Position numbers and translations under genes: made by a program. From contig CM046331.1 in assembly GCA_025403435.1 (NCBI GenBank), positions 31,963,893 through 32,027,892 of the forward strand: DNA of 64,000 nucleotides. The letters run 5' to 3'. The notes below the pieces were generated by a model. That model was not told the DNA's origin. It did no database searches and saw only the letters and a list, made by a program, of their open reading frames with translations. The DNA is from Artocarpus heterophyllus. Its lineage: Eukaryota > Streptophyta > Magnoliopsida > Rosales > Moraceae. This document shows positions 18,060-30,637 of this stretch, in pieces; position 1 is the stretch's first letter; every line of letters begins with the position of its first letter.

Positions 18060-18860
18060 TTTTTAAACGATGTTTCTGCTTCTTACGTGCGTGTCACTAT
18101 TGAGGCTTGAGTCTCGTTTTCAGCATCATTATTGTTTTCACATTTTGTGGCTACTCAGTAGCTGTTCTTTTTTTCCCTCCATTTATGTTGTTCGGTCATT
18201 CATTGTCGTTTCCGTACTGTTGTCATTTTTTAGCTTCCGGTCCTTTCGTCCATTGCTGTTGTTTATTGAGGTGATTGTCGTTCTAAGAACGTTGTCGATT
18301 TCTTATTATACTGTCCTCTCACACATCGTTATAGTACGTCATTATTGAAGCTCTCTTCTTATTATTATTTTTTGTTATTTCAGCACCCGCACTCTTGCTC
18401 GTTGCTGTATTGAATCAAGTTAGAACGTAAATATTTTTATTGTCTGTCATTATAAAAGTTTTACATTAAAACTTTAGTGTTAAAATTTAGTTCCAAGCAC
18501 TTATTATTGTTTTCAGTCGTTTTTCCCTCTTGATTTTAATATATTTGTCGTTTTCAGATACCGTTATGGTTTGTACCTTGCACCAAGCCAGCTGCCGTTT
18601 CATGTCTCTATCGTTTGTCGTCTTCAAAATTTACTGTCGTTTTTGGGAAATTTGGTCGTTTTATGGTATCGCTCGAACAATTTGTTGTCGGCTTCCATCC
18701 TTTTATCTTTGTCGTTTTTTGACACCGTTGTCGTTTTTAATACCCAGCTATAGTTGTCGTTGCATGTCTCGTCGTTTGTCATCTTCAAAATTACTGTCGT
18801 TTCTCTAGAAAGTTGTCGTTGTACGCCATTTCGCTTGGAACAATTTGTCGTCGTCTACCA
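18060..18860. repeat. TTGTCGTTTT-rich repeat block 2, just upstream of the CCDC22 gene
   Basis: It has the same motif as block 1. The right part is a tandem duplication of about 162 bp: CATGTCTC.TCGTTTGTC starts at 18601 and 18763, followed in both units by TCTTCAAAAT and ACTGTCGTTT, and later by (C/G)GAACAATTTGT. The block ends about 100 bp before the CCDC22 start codon, so it occupies that gene's promoter or leader. Reading frames through it are low-complexity and not believable as protein. Confidence 0.6.
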
Positions 18861-18960
18861 TCATCTTATGTTATTCAGTAACAAGAAAACGAAGCAAAAA
18901 GGATATCATTCATCAGTGAAAGAAAAGCCAAAAATCCTTTTACCTCGATCTCATCTATCA

Positions 18961-21718
18961 ATGGCGGATTCTCAGAAAATACTTCTCAACTCCCTCCGAA
19001 ACTCCGGCGTTCTTCTCCCTCCCGATGTCTCCTCCATCGGAGACCTCGATCCCTCCGTCTTGGTCTCCATCTGCGCTCAGTCTCTCAACCTCATCGCCGG
19101 TGACAGGGCGTCGTTTCCGACCTCCCTCCGCGCCGATTCCTCCGTCACCGATCAGTTCAGGATATGTACGGACATGGCTTCCACGATCAAGAATCTCGGA
19201 TACCTCGCCGACATTAGCTTCCACCAGGTACGCATTCTTCGATTTTATTTTATTTTATTTTATTTTATTTTATTTTTAGTTTAAATTATGAGTTTGAGAG
19301 AAAAAAAAGATCTTTATAAGAAAATTTGATTTTTTTTTCTTTTTTACTAGGTAGAGAATTCGGTTTTTCCATTTTTTTTATAGCGTTTAATTATCTTTTT
19401 GAGCATGAAATTCGGGAAAAATGAGCTTTCGTAAGAAAAATGTGAACTTTTCTTTTTCTTTTTCTTTTTTTCCTTCTTTTTAAAATAGACTCCTTTTTTT
19501 TAGAATAGAAAAACTAGATTCTTTGGTTCTTCAATTTGTGGCATTTAATTATCAGTTTTGTACGGAAATTTTAGTAGAAATTAAATAAAGGAGGAAAAAA
19601 TGATTGAACCTCGTGAGAAAATAAGTGAAGTTCATCAATTTTTTTTTCAAGTTTTTACCAGGTAGAAAGTAGAGACTAAAAGAAAAATAGAATTTTAATT
19701 TGTAAGAAAAAATTGATTTTTTTTTTTTGGTATGCGTGTGTGCGGTTTTTTTTTTTTTTTTTTTTTTTTTTGGTATTTATAATGGATTTATGTGTTGCTT
19801 AGGCAGTTCCTGTATCCATCTGAGGAGGAATCGTGTAAATTGATTAGGTTTTTGGTGGAGAGGCTTTCTGAATCTTCAGAAGGCGGAAAAGTTGACGATT
19901 TTAACAGATTTGGCAAGAGGAGAGAAGTGAAAAGAGACGAGTTTGAGAGTTATTTGGAGGATTGGATAGAGAAAACAGATGAAAATGGAGTGGATAATAA
20001 TTTGAAAAGACTTGAGGCCAAATTGAATGATCTAAGGTTTATGAGTGAAGGATCGGCATCAATGAATTCCATGGCTAGAGATGCTAAAATTGATTTTGAT
20101 GGTAAATTAGAAGAATTCAACGAGGAGGGATTGCCTAGCACATTTAATAGGAGGAATTTGACCCAAGAATTTTCAGATAATGGAAGAATGGAATCAAAAA
20201 GTCAGGAATCTGCATTCGGAGAGATTGTAATTTCGTCAAAAGATCAGTCTTTAAAGGTATGTTTGGTGGAATTTGGATATTTTAGATTGAATGAACAAAA
20301 AAGAAGATGATTGTGCAAAAAGATTAATTCATTTTTGTGTTTAGTTGATCTTTTTTCTCTTTTGCAATTGATGTTCAATTCTTTTTCCAGACAAGGTTTG
20401 CGATTAAGGAGGCACAAGATCGAGAGAAGGTTTTTGCGGATGAGGTGATAGTGAAGGCTTCAGCATCACGAGATCTTGAAGAAGAGTTGGAATTGTTAAA
20501 AGCTGCTGCAGAAATGGCGTTTGATGACCAGCATCATGTTGATTTTTACCTTGAGCAACTTAGGGAGAAAGTAGAATTCAAAAGGCATCATCTTGAAGAG
20601 TTGAACTCTCAATGGTATGACCGTTTGATAGATTTTCATGAAAATTTAGCATGTCTAGTCCAATTTTGTACTGAACATAGGCTAAAAGACTTGAACTATG
20701 CACAGCCAAAAAGTATTTAGATTGTGAAAAAGATAAATAAGCAGTCTTGCACATGAATGCAACTTTAATTTTCTTGCGTAAATTACCTTTGACAGGGAGG
20801 CTATCAGAAAGCCTTTGGAAGAGGAGAAGAGAAGTCTTCAAAAATCCTTGTATTCAAACAACCCAGAGGCCAAGGAAAAGTATCAAAAGCTGAAAGAAAT
20901 TGAGCTAGAAACACAATCCGTCTTATCTGATGTCGAAAAGAGGTAAGAATTCTTGCAATAAATGAATGAACTGATTTACATGCCGAAATTGTTATTACAT
21001 AATGCTGTACACAGATTGCCCTGTGAATTGGCTTGATGCATCCCTTGTTTCCTGCTTATCTCTCATCATTGTTGCTATGCAGGAAGGACGAGCTTTCTAC
21101 ACTTTCTAAAGAACTAGAGAAGCAGGCCAATGTCGCATCTAGGAAATCCTATATTGATCGTGTGAAGGAGATCACAAAGAACAGTCGGAAACAAGATACT
21201 GATTTGGATCGGATATTAAAAGATACAAGGCAGCTTCAGTTAGAGAGTAATTCCATCCAAGAACGTCTGCATAGAACCTATGCGATTGTGGATGAGATGG
21301 TATTTAGGTAAAAATATGTTCATTGTTTAATTGAGATGGCATTTATAATAAGTTGATTATTATCCGCTTTGTGGTTCAAATTCGCGGTAATGTTTTACTT
21401 AGAACTGTCTGTGCAAAAAGTAATGTGAGACCTTGCTTGCTCAACTGAAGAGGTCTTCTGTGCAGGGAAGCTAAGAAGGATCCAGTTGGAAGACAGGCAT
21501 ATAGACTTCTTACAAGCATCCACGAGTGCTTTGAACAAATTTCGGAGAAAATCTTGGCAACGGATAGAATACAACGAGAAGTGGCTGAACGTGAGAAGAA
21601 GCTTGCAACCATGGCCTCACGAAGCCTAAATGTGGACAAACTGCAAGCTGATCTTGATGCAATCACGGCGGAGAATGAACACGTAGAGAAATCCCTCCAG
21701 CGCAAAGAGGATCAGTAA
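18961..21718 (+). CDS. CCDC22: CCDC22 homologue, coiled-coil protein
   Basis: Six exons: 18961-19227, 19807-20256, 20391-20614, 20796-20942, 21083-21307, 21466-21718; 521 residues, all GT-AG. The N-terminus (ADSQKILLNSLRNSGVLLPP, DLGY-like KNLGYLADISF, FLYPSEEESCKLIRFLVERL) matches the NN-CH domain of CCDC22. From about residue 240 the protein is charged helix, predicted coiled coil (KPLEEEKRSLQKSLY, ERLHRTYAIVDEM). In animals CCDC22 pairs with CCDC93 and COMMD proteins in the CCC/Commander complex for endosomal recycling; the plant protein is assumed to act similarly. I start at 18961 because upstream sequence is repeat block and because the first residues align with CCDC22. Intron 1 contains a run of 26 T (19746-19771) near its acceptor. 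Confidence 0.93.
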
Positions 21719-22349
21719 CTTGTTACCAAAGTATATTCTTTCATTCGCCACATGAAAATCTCCTTACACTTTTTTTGTAATTCTTTCTCATATTTGGATT
21801 CGTGTACACAAAAATTAGGGGCTTCCGGACCTGAACATTTTTCCCATCTTCTTGACGTGTTTTCAAAGAGTTAATAGGTATAGATGGCATATGCATGTTC
21901 CTTTTTTAGGAGAATTCTGGTAAAGTACAAAAATTCAAGTTCTGTTAAATCTTTTACTTGTTATATGATTCTTATGTGATTAACATCTAGAGTTACTCAA
22001 TGCTGATGAGTTTTTTTTTTTTTTTTTGTGGGTATCCTAGCACACAATTTTTTTATAATTTTTTTACTATTACTATCACCCGCTTTATGATGTATTTTTG
22101 TCAAAAAAAAAAAAAGACTGATCAAAATGACAAGAACTTCCTTCTATAATAGGTCTCATATCAATAGTGTCCCTTTTTTATCTTTGAATTTGAGTAAAAT
22201 CATATAAAAGGAAAAGCATGTGGAACAGGTAGCTTGTTATGCAAATCTAATAGTTGAAAAACAAAGATCTACCGTTCAAACCCTATCGCAAAAATCTCCA
22301 AGAAATTGACCTTTAATCATTGATAAATTTGGTTCTCATACTAGGAACC
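21719..22349. other. CCDC22 3' UTR and intergenic sequence
   Basis: The first 100-200 bp should hold the 3' UTR of CCDC22. The remainder is AT-rich without recognised features. Confidence 0.35.
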
Positions 22350-22615
22350 CATTTCCTTATTTTCCTTTACGCCTTTTCAAGGACTTGGAGAATGCGACCA
22401 AAACAAACCCCACAATGAATAATATCAACCCAAGCTAATAGAGTAACATGTACTCCAAAGCTACCTGGATAATCCCAAATTCCAGTCTTGGACTAGGAGC
22501 CATATATTATATATGAACCACCAATGTGATTCAATCTTTTCTTACCGTTGTTGGATGCCAAGAAGAGTGAAGTCAGGCATATACCAGAGACAAAAGCAAA
22601 CATCCAAATAGAAAT
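22350..22615 (-). pseudogene. Possible relic of a small membrane protein gene
   Basis: On the minus strand about 22615-22552 reads VNIARISIWMFAFVSGICLT then SLFLASNN, followed by a good donor (G|GTAAGAA). Further on, about 22475-22365 reads IIQVALEYMLLY, a stop, then LGLILFIVGFVLVAFSKSLK and RRKGK plus stop. Two hydrophobic blocks and a basic tail are typical of a membrane protein C-terminus, but I cannot name the family, and the in-frame stop suggests decay. It could also be chance. Confidence 0.25.
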
Positions 22616-23940
22616 ACGAGCTATATTCACCCTATCAACAAGCAAAAAAACTATATTTGCATGCTCAACAGATGTAATAAAGTGTAATAATCTGATTTAT
22701 TATATAAATAAATATATATATATATATATATATATTTGGCAAAAGGTGTTGTGTACGTTTCCCAACCACTATCGTACGTAGGGCCTAGGTGGTTGGGGAA
22801 GAGCTGATGAAAAGCCAAAAAACGACACAATAACTGATCAGTTAAATCACTTGTTGAAACCTCCAAGTGGGGTTGGCAGGATTTCACTTTACTTGGAATT
22901 TGATTCGAGGGCTGATTGTTTCTCAGTTTGGCATGAATCCTAGTGTCACGGGGTCACAATTAATAGTCAGGGAGTGAGACCCACTATTTGTAAGACTACT
23001 CTTTTTAATACTCACATATCCTATATTTTATTGAAAGAAAAAGAAAAAGAAAATTGTGAAAACACTACGTCATGTTGCAGGATCAGCTTTCTATTAGTGT
23101 GTAGTGATAGGTATTGTCGGTGTCCTAGCATGGGCTGATTACAAATTCACATTTCAAAATTTTTAATCCGCTAACTACGATAGATTACCTCATAAGTCGT
23201 ACATCACAATCTCTAGTTAGTTAAGAACCGGCTCTCATTCTGTATGTCAATATCGACAATCAATGAATTTATGGTAAGAAAAATCCATCAAATTTAAAAA
23301 TTGTGAGGGTTGAAATCCTTCTACCTTCCAATTGTGAATGTTCTGCTAGTATTTTTTGAAATAATTACATTTGGCAAGTTGATATAAGCTTTTGATGAGA
23401 CTTTTAATATTATCCTAAACAAAATTATAATTAACTAAAAACAAAATTACCAATTGATACAAATAACCTTCCTATTAGTATTGTATTGTTTTGAGTTGTA
23501 AGATCTTCATGATATTCCACTAAATTGGCATATTTTTTGTCATAACATAATTATGATGTCATTTGATGGTCTATGTTAATATGATTATAAAGTGATCTGA
23601 TAGTCGTAAACTACACCTTAATAGGATTTTTGTGGCACCCATTATTAAATCCTTTAAAAAAACATACTTAGTTATCCAAAAAAAACAAAGACTTAATTCA
23701 AAGTTTTCATTTAGAAAGTAGAGGTCACGATGTTATCCAACAGAACTTTATACTTGCCATAAAATTTGAATTTCCTGTTAGGATAATGACTAGATATTTG
23801 TGCCCAAATGAGAAGCAAATCAAGTCAATGCTAAACTAATTCTAATTAATTATTGTTTTAGTTTAAAAAATGATTAAAAGCGTCAAAGGAAGTTGTTATA
23901 TATAGTAAATGAAGTTGGTATCCAATACCCATCGCTTTGT
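22616..23940. other. Intergenic, AT-rich
   Basis: No gene seen. There is a (TA)n microsatellite at about 22706-22734. Confidence 0.4.
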
Positions 23941-24190
23941 TATGATTTTGGATAATGCAACCCACACCTTTCTTTATCTTAAACCATTAAAAAAAAAAAA
24001 AGATTCCAACAGATTGATATATAAAAATTTGAAAAACAAAAAAAAATTGATAATGCATGGTTACGAAAATAATCGTTTGAAATCTTAAAATCACATCAAC
24101 AGAAAAAAAATATATATGTATCCAGGAAACCTAACCCCTTTATTTATTTAATTTTTTACGTGGATAATACAACCTACACTTTTTTTTTTT
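23941..24190. repeat. First unit and start of second unit of a 210-bp tandem duplication
   Basis: GGATAATGCAACCCACACC (about 23951) and GGATAATACAACCTACAC (about 24161) start two related units 210 bp apart. Unit one continues through CATTAAAAAAA, ATTCCAACAGATTGATAT and CTTAAAATCACATCAACAGA. The second unit is interrupted near 24190 by the copia element and resumes after it at 30638-30800 (ATTCCAACAAACTGATAT, CTTAAAATCACATCAAAAGA). Unit one is therefore an internal empty-site reference for the insertion. Confidence 0.65.
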
Positions 24191-24596
24191 GGTAAGTGCC
24201 GCGGGCACTACACAAGTGCTATGTGCACTTATATTAAATATAATGTATATTAGCAATGCTCTAAGCACTGATTTCCTTAAGTAGCCTATTTATTTTTGGA
24301 TTGTATCTAATGCACCTCTGTAATGGACAAAGATACATTGGGTAGTCTGGCTCTATGGCTTGGTCCCTTAACTCATCTATCTCAGTTTATACACCATTGT
24401 TTTAGGACTGAGAGAGTTAAGAAACATCCAAACCAGGAAGAACACAACAAGATCTCAAATACGAGGAACACAACAAGCAATAGTTTGGATTACACACCGA
24501 CGACAATGGCCGAGGGTATGTCAACGATCATGCTTGCGTAATTATAATCTTATGTGCTTATGGTTTATGCATATCTAGATTATATTTAGTCTAACA
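24191..24596 (+). repeat. 5' LTR of the 6.4-kb copia element
   Basis: It aligns base for base with 30231-30637 over most of its length and ends TTTAGTCTAACA. Left-end alignment starts at TAAGTG; I extend two bases on the assumption of a TGTAAGTG start now reading GGTAAGTG. Uncertainty is about six bases. Confidence 0.85.
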
Positions 24597-24598
24597 GT

Positions 24599-24609
24599 TT
24601 GCATCAAAG
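24599..24609 (+). other. Decayed tRNA-Met primer-binding site
   Basis: Two bases after the 5' LTR, TTGCATCAAAG matches the plant copia primer-binding sequence TGGTATCAGAG at 8 of 11 positions, with two of the three changes being transitions. Confidence 0.5.
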
Positions 24610-24878
24610 ACGTTAATATTACTTCTGTCTTGTTTTATATAACCTGCCATTTTGAACTGTAGCATCCCGTTAGAAATTTTTTATGGTTTCGGGTTAGGAA
24701 TTTTATGAAGTTTTAATAGAAACTAAAATTAGAAATCATTAGGAAATTTAATTTCTATTGTTTCTATGATTTAAAAATCCATTTTTGACATCCAAAACAT
24801 GAAAAAATATTTGAGTCTACAACTGGGTCGTCATTTTAGTGATTCAGGTCACGAAAACTAGGAAGAAGATGATGACTA

Positions 24879-24998
24879 CAAACGACATGTCATTTGGCAT
24901 TATGGCCAGCCAAACGACATGTCGTTTGCACTAGGTGGGATGCATTTTTCAGACAGAAAAATGACAACGTCATTTTGGGCCTTAATGCCCAAAATGAC
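24879..24998 (+). repeat. Palindromes and stem-loop in the copia leader
   Basis: CAAACGACATGTCGTTTG at 24911-24928 is a perfect 18-base palindrome, and a near copy lies at 24879-24896. GTCATTTTGGGC (24969-24980) and GCCCAAAATGAC (24987-24998) form a perfect 12-bp stem with a six-base loop. All lie between the primer-binding site and gag. Confidence 0.7.
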
Positions 24999-25899
24999 AT
25001 AACGTTTTTATGGGCAGAAATTTTAAAAATATCAAAAAATTAAAAAAATATATATTTTTTGGGTATTTTTCCAGATTTGATAATTGAATATTTTTGGAAA
25101 ATTTTTCATAAAATTGAAATATTTTAATATTTTATGAAATTTTCATAACATCCATAATTTTGATATTTTATGAATTTTCTTATTTTAGTATAGTTTATGA
25201 AAAGATTCATAATTTTGAATATTCATATTTTTTGGTATTTGTTATGGATATTATATATATTTGTGTGGATATAATTTTATCTTTATGTGTATATATTATT
25301 TATTATGTATAATTTGTGATTTTAATTATGCATGCAATATTAAGTTGAATAATTTAATACATTAAAATTTGTATAAGTATTTGCTAGATTATGCTATTTG
25401 TATGTATAATTTTAATTTATGCATAAAGAATATTAGTATATAAATTATTGATTTTTGTTCATATTTATTTATATTGCTTTATATTAGATGTAATTTATTT
25501 ATGAACAAAATTTTAGAATAAATATCTAGTCATCCATATAATTTTAATTAATTAGAGTTTAGCCACGAAGACTTTAATTATGCAAAATTATATGCTAAGT
25601 GATTTAGGTTCATATTTAGAAAATGTCATTTGTAGTAGTTAATCATAATTGATATAATAAATTTTATTCCACATGAATTTTTAATATATTTGTATGGTTA
25701 ATTAGGATAAAATATCAAATTATATTTTTTTAATTTACCTACTGGAATTAAGAAAAGGAACATAATTTGATAGTTTTATCATAAAGTTAAGTGAATCTAA
25801 TTGAATTAGAACTTTAAACCATAGGTAAGTTTTATATCACTAGATTCATAATTTTAGAACATGATTTACATTAGCAAAACATGATATATGTTTATTAGT

Positions 25900-28800
25900 C
25901 TTGAAAATTATGAAATGTAAGCATGTAATTATTAATTTTTATGCAGCTTTGCAACCTGCGAATCACTCTGACATTAATTGTGAATTGGAGAGAATTGTTC
26001 TTTATCTTGGGTGGATGGACATAGACTATACTATTAGGAAAGATGGACCTGTTATTACTAATACTAGCAATGCAAATGAAAAGGCTCTTTATGAACATTG
26101 GGAGCAGTTTAATTGCCTCAATATGATGTTCATAAAGACCAATATTTCTATTGGTATTAGAGGTTTCGTCGATCAGCATGGGAATGTTAAGGCATTGTTG
26201 AAAGCATTGATGAGCAGTTTGCAACATCAGATAAAGGACTTGCCAGTACCCTTATAATTAAATTTTCATCCTTAAAGCTCACCAGTGTCAAAAGTGTGCG
26301 TGAACACATCGTAGAGATGAGAGATACTACGGCTTAATTAAAGACACTTGAGGTTAATATGTCTGAATCTTTTCTTGTGCACTATATATTAAATGCTCTT
26401 CCACAGCAATATGAACCCTTCAAAATATCTTATAACACACATAAGAATGAATGATCAATTAATGAACTTATGACCATGTGTGTTCAGGAAGAATGGAGGC
26501 TGACAATAGAAATGGGTGAAACTGCATTATTGACGACACAAGAAAAGAATAAAAAACAAGCCAAACAAAAGAAGAAAAATAACATACCTATTCAAGGTGG
26601 AATCAAAAAAGAATCTAAGTGTTTCTTTTGTAAAAAGAAGGAACACATAAAGAAAGATTGCACTAAATTCTATAACCGGCTTGAAAAGAAAGGTAATTCA
26701 ATCTCATTTATTTATTATGAATCTAATATGCTTAATGTTAATCATAACATATGATAGATTAATTCTGGTTCTAAAATCTATATATCGAATACCTTGTAGG
26801 GTATGCGAAATCTAAGGATGCTAGTGAGAAGTAAACAAAGCATCTATTCATGAAACAAGATGCGTTCACATGTAGAGGCAGTTAGTACATGCACTTTGAT
26901 TTTAAGTACTGGCTTTATTTTGAATTTGGAATAGGCTTTTTATATTCTTAGTTTTTCTATGAATTTAATTTCAGTTTCAAAGCTTGTACCTTTGAAATAT
27001 TCCTTTAGTTTTTCAAAGATATCTTTTAGTTTGTTTTATAAATATGATCTTGTTGAGAATGATATATTGCCTGATGGTCTTTTTTCTATTAATTTGCAAA
27101 ATGATACTACTTATAATGCTATACATGTTTATGCTGGTATAAATTGTTGTGTTATGAATGAAGATTCTTCTATATTGTGGCTTTAGAGATTGGGACATAT
27201 CTCTATAAAAAGAATTAAGAGATTAGTAAATGATGGAGTACTTAGTACTTTAGGTTTTACTGATTTTAACACTTGTGCATATTGCATTAAGGGAAAGCAG
27301 ATCAACAAGTCTAAGAAAAGTGCAAAGAGGAGTACAAACATATTAGAAATCATACATCTGACATTTGTTGTGTAGGCATGGACTCGTATAGTCCAAAATA
27401 CTTTATCTCTTTCATAGATGATTATGCCAATACACGCATCTCTACTTGCTTCGTAACAAGAACAAAGTATTAGATGCTTCTAAGATTTTTAAAGCTAAAG
27501 TAGAAAAACAATACGGAAAGCAAATTAAGATCGTGAGAATGAATATAGGTGGAGAATATTATGGTAGATACACTGAGAATGGACAAGCACCCAGTCTATT
27601 TGTGAAGTTTCTTCAAAAACATGAGATAGTTGCCCAATAACTATGCCTAGTTCTCCAGACCAAAATAGTGTGGCAGAAAGAAGAAACCAAACTTTAATGG
27701 ACATGGTAAGGAGTATGCGTAATCATTCCAAACTACCTGAATCCTTGTGGACTAAAGCTCTTAAAACAACTGTGTATATATTAAACTGAGTTCCAACTAA
27801 GGCTATCCCAAAGACACCGTTTGAATTATGAAAAGGTTGAAAACTGAGTTTACAACATATACGCATTTAAGGATCCTCGTCTGAAGTAAAAATTTATAAT
27901 CCACAAGGAAAAAAAATGGATCCAAGGACCATTAGTGGGTAGTTAATTGGATATGACGAAAGGTCTAAAAGATACATATTCTATTATCCATCTCATAGCA
28001 CTAAGTTTGTGGAATCAAGAAATACAAAGTTTCTTAAGAATGAGTTGATCATTAGGAGTGATCTATCATAAAACTTTGTTTCTAAGAAAGATTATTTAAG
28101 TGCTTAACCTTCCTACTTAAGTGACATATTGATTGTTGTCCATAACACTCCTCAAGTTCAAACAAGTGTTGGACAACCAAACATTGAAATTCCATAAACT
28201 GCTAATAATAATCCAAAAGATCAAATTATTCAAGAATGCTTGAAATTGTTGAACAACCAGTTGAGCAACATATTCCTCAGGAAAATATCAATACAACATT
28301 AAGATCTACTAGAATAAACAAAATCAACAATTTTTAGCAATTATGTTGTGTATCTACAAGGGTCAGACTATAATGTTGGAGTCAAAAATGATCCTGAAAT
28401 GTTTTTACAAGCCATGAGTTGTAAAGAATCAAATTTATGGTATGATAACATGAAAGATGAGATGATTTTATGGCATTTAATGGAGTCTAGGATCTTGTCG
28501 GGTTGCCTAATGATGTAAAATCCGTAGGATGAAAATGGGTTTTCAAGACAAAGAAAGACTCATTAGGCAACTTTTGAAAAATATAAAGTAAAACTCCTCG
28601 CTTAAGGATTTATTCAAAGAGAAAGAATTGACTAGAAGAAGACTTTTCTCCTGTATCTAAGAAATATCCTTTCCTATTATTGTTATGGCATTAGTTGCAC
28701 ATTTTGACATAGAGTTGCAACAAATAAATGTAAAGACGCCTTTTTAAAATGGAGATTTAGAGGAAGAGGTTTACATGAAACAACCAGAAGAATTTTCTTC

Positions 28801-29940
28801 CAGTGATGATGAGCATTTGGGATGCAAATTTAAGAAATCTATATATGGATTAGAACAAGCATCCCACCAGTGGTATTTGAAGTTTTATGATGTTATCCCT
28901 TCATTTGATTTTGTAGAGAACATAATGGATCAATGTATATACCAAAAGGTTAGTAGGGGTAAAATTTCTTTCCTTATTCTACATGTGGATGATATTTTAC
29001 TTACAACTAATGGAAAGAGTTTGCTATATGAGGTGAAACAAATTCTCTCTTCAAACTTTGATATGAAGGATATGGGTAATGCATCTTGTGTCATTGGTGT
29101 AAAGATCTATAGAGACAAATTTAAAGGAATTATAGATCCGTCACAAAAAACCTATATCAATAAAGTTTTAAAGAGGTTTCGGATGAAAGATTGTTCACCA
29201 AGTATAGCTCTTATTATGAAGGATGATAAATTTAATTTGAACCAATGCCCCAAAAAAGATTTTGAAAGAGAACAAATAAAGAACATCTCATATGCTTCAG
29301 TTGTTGGAAGCCTGATGCATGCTCAGGTTTACACAAAACTTGACATTGCATTTGCTATGAGAATTTTAGGAAGATATCAGAGTAATCCAGTTATGGACTA
29401 TTGGATAGCTGCAAAGAAAATGATAACCTTCAAGGGACCAAAGACTACATACTTATGTGTAGACGAACTGAAAATCTAGAGGGAATTAGCTACTCAGATT
29501 CGGACTTTGCTGGCTGTACTAATCCACGAAAATAAACATCTTGGTATATTTTTATGTTTGTAGGTGGAGCTGTCTCTTGAAGAAGCACAAAGCAGAATTT
29601 GACTACTTCTTCTACTAAAGAGGTTGAGTTCATATCTTGTTTTGAGGCAACCTTACAAGGTGTATAGATGAAGAGTTTCATTTACGGGCTTAGAATTATG
29701 GATTCAATTTCTAAGTCATTAAGAATATATTGTGACAATTTAGCAGCGATTTTTATGGCTAAAAACAACAAAAGCGGTAATCAAAGCAAGTACATCGACT
29801 TTAAATTTTTAGCCATAATAGAAAGTGCTAAACATAAAATACTGGTCATTGAACACATTAGTACTGAATTAATGATAGCTGATCCTTTGACAAAAGGCAT
29901 GCCACCATTCAGATTTAAGGATCATGTAGAAAGAATATGA
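25900..29940 (+). pseudogene. Broken copia gag-pol
   Basis: Gag: LYLGWMDIDYTIRKDGP, KALYEHWEQFN and FIKTNISIGIRGF match the UBN2-type copia gag; the nucleocapsid knuckle CFFCKKKEHIKKDC (CX2CX4HX4C) is intact. Pol: LGHISIKRIKRL and CAYCIKGKQ (pre-integrase), SPDQNSVAERRNQT-like text near 27655 (integrase), CKFKKSIYGLEQASHQWY and HVDDILL (reverse transcriptase), YCDNLAAIFMAKN and DPLTKGMPP (RNase H and tail). Frames change repeatedly and stops interrupt gag after 26257, integrase and RT, so no full polyprotein can be made. Confidence 0.9.
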
Positions 29941-30230
29941 CTTGGTTAGTTTGTGTAATTTTCGTTGTAAGAATGAATTTATTTTCAATGAAACTCTATT
30001 TTAGTTATGATATTTTCTCATATTTGTTTTGTGTACACATTTATTTATTTATTTTGAGAAATATCATTAAGTTTGGAACTAGAATAAAAATAAGGTTTAT
30101 TCATTAAGTATTAAGGGATGTAATACATTGTGATACATGGAAGATAATACTCATCTTTAGATGATCTATCATCACGACTCATGGATTTGTTTCTTACTAT
30201 GTTAAATAATATATAGGCCAAGTGAGAGAA

Positions 30231-30637
30231 TATAAGTGTTGTGTGTACTACATAAGTGCTATGTGCACTTATATTAAATATAATGTCTATTAGTAGTGCT
30301 CTAAACACCGGTTTCCTTAAGCGGCCCATTTATTTTTGGACTGTATCTAGGGCACCTCTGAGATGGACAGAGATATATTGGGCAGTCCGGCTCTATGGCT
30401 TGGTCCCTTGGCTCATCTATCTCAGTTTGTATACCATCATTTTAGGATTAAGAGAGTTAAGGAGCATTCAAACCAGGAGGAACACAGCAAGCTCTCAAAT
30501 CTGGAGGAACACAGCAAGCAACAGTTCAGAGTGCACACCAACAAAAGTGGCCAAAGGTATGTCAACGATCACGCTTCCATAATTATAATCTTCTGTGCTT
30601 ATAGTTTATGCATATCTAAATTATATTTAGTCTAACA
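30231..30637 (+). repeat. 3' LTR of the 6.4-kb copia element
   Basis: It follows a polypurine-like CCAAGTGAGAGAAT and ends TTTAGTCTAACA. Compared with the 5' LTR it often has T where the other has C (TTGTGTGT against CCGCGGGC at the start), as expected from deamination of methylated cytosines. Confidence 0.85.

Larger units (their letters stand above)
24191..30637 (+). mobile_element. Decayed full-length Ty1/copia retrotransposon (6.4 kb)
   Basis: Both LTRs, a primer-binding site remnant, gag and pol remains are in the usual order and orientation. Gag homology starts near 25930, the zinc knuckle is near 26619, GAG-preintegrase near 27190, integrase to about 28100, reverse transcriptase about 28530-29480 and RNase H to the TGA at 29938. 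The coding part carries many stops and frameshifts. The LTRs differ at very roughly one position in eight by eye, mostly transitions, so the insertion is old. Flanks 24186-24190 (TTTTT) and 30638-30642 (TCTTT) could be a target duplication with one change. Confidence 0.9.

Noticed and set aside
18070..18808. ORFs of about 90 codons in the TTGTCGTTTT block
   Set aside because: Frames through repeated motif; composition follows the repeat. They stop before or run artificially into the CCDC22 start.
16265..18860. CRISPR-like array
   Set aside because: Repeats are short, variable and irregularly spaced in a plant nuclear genome; no spacer structure.
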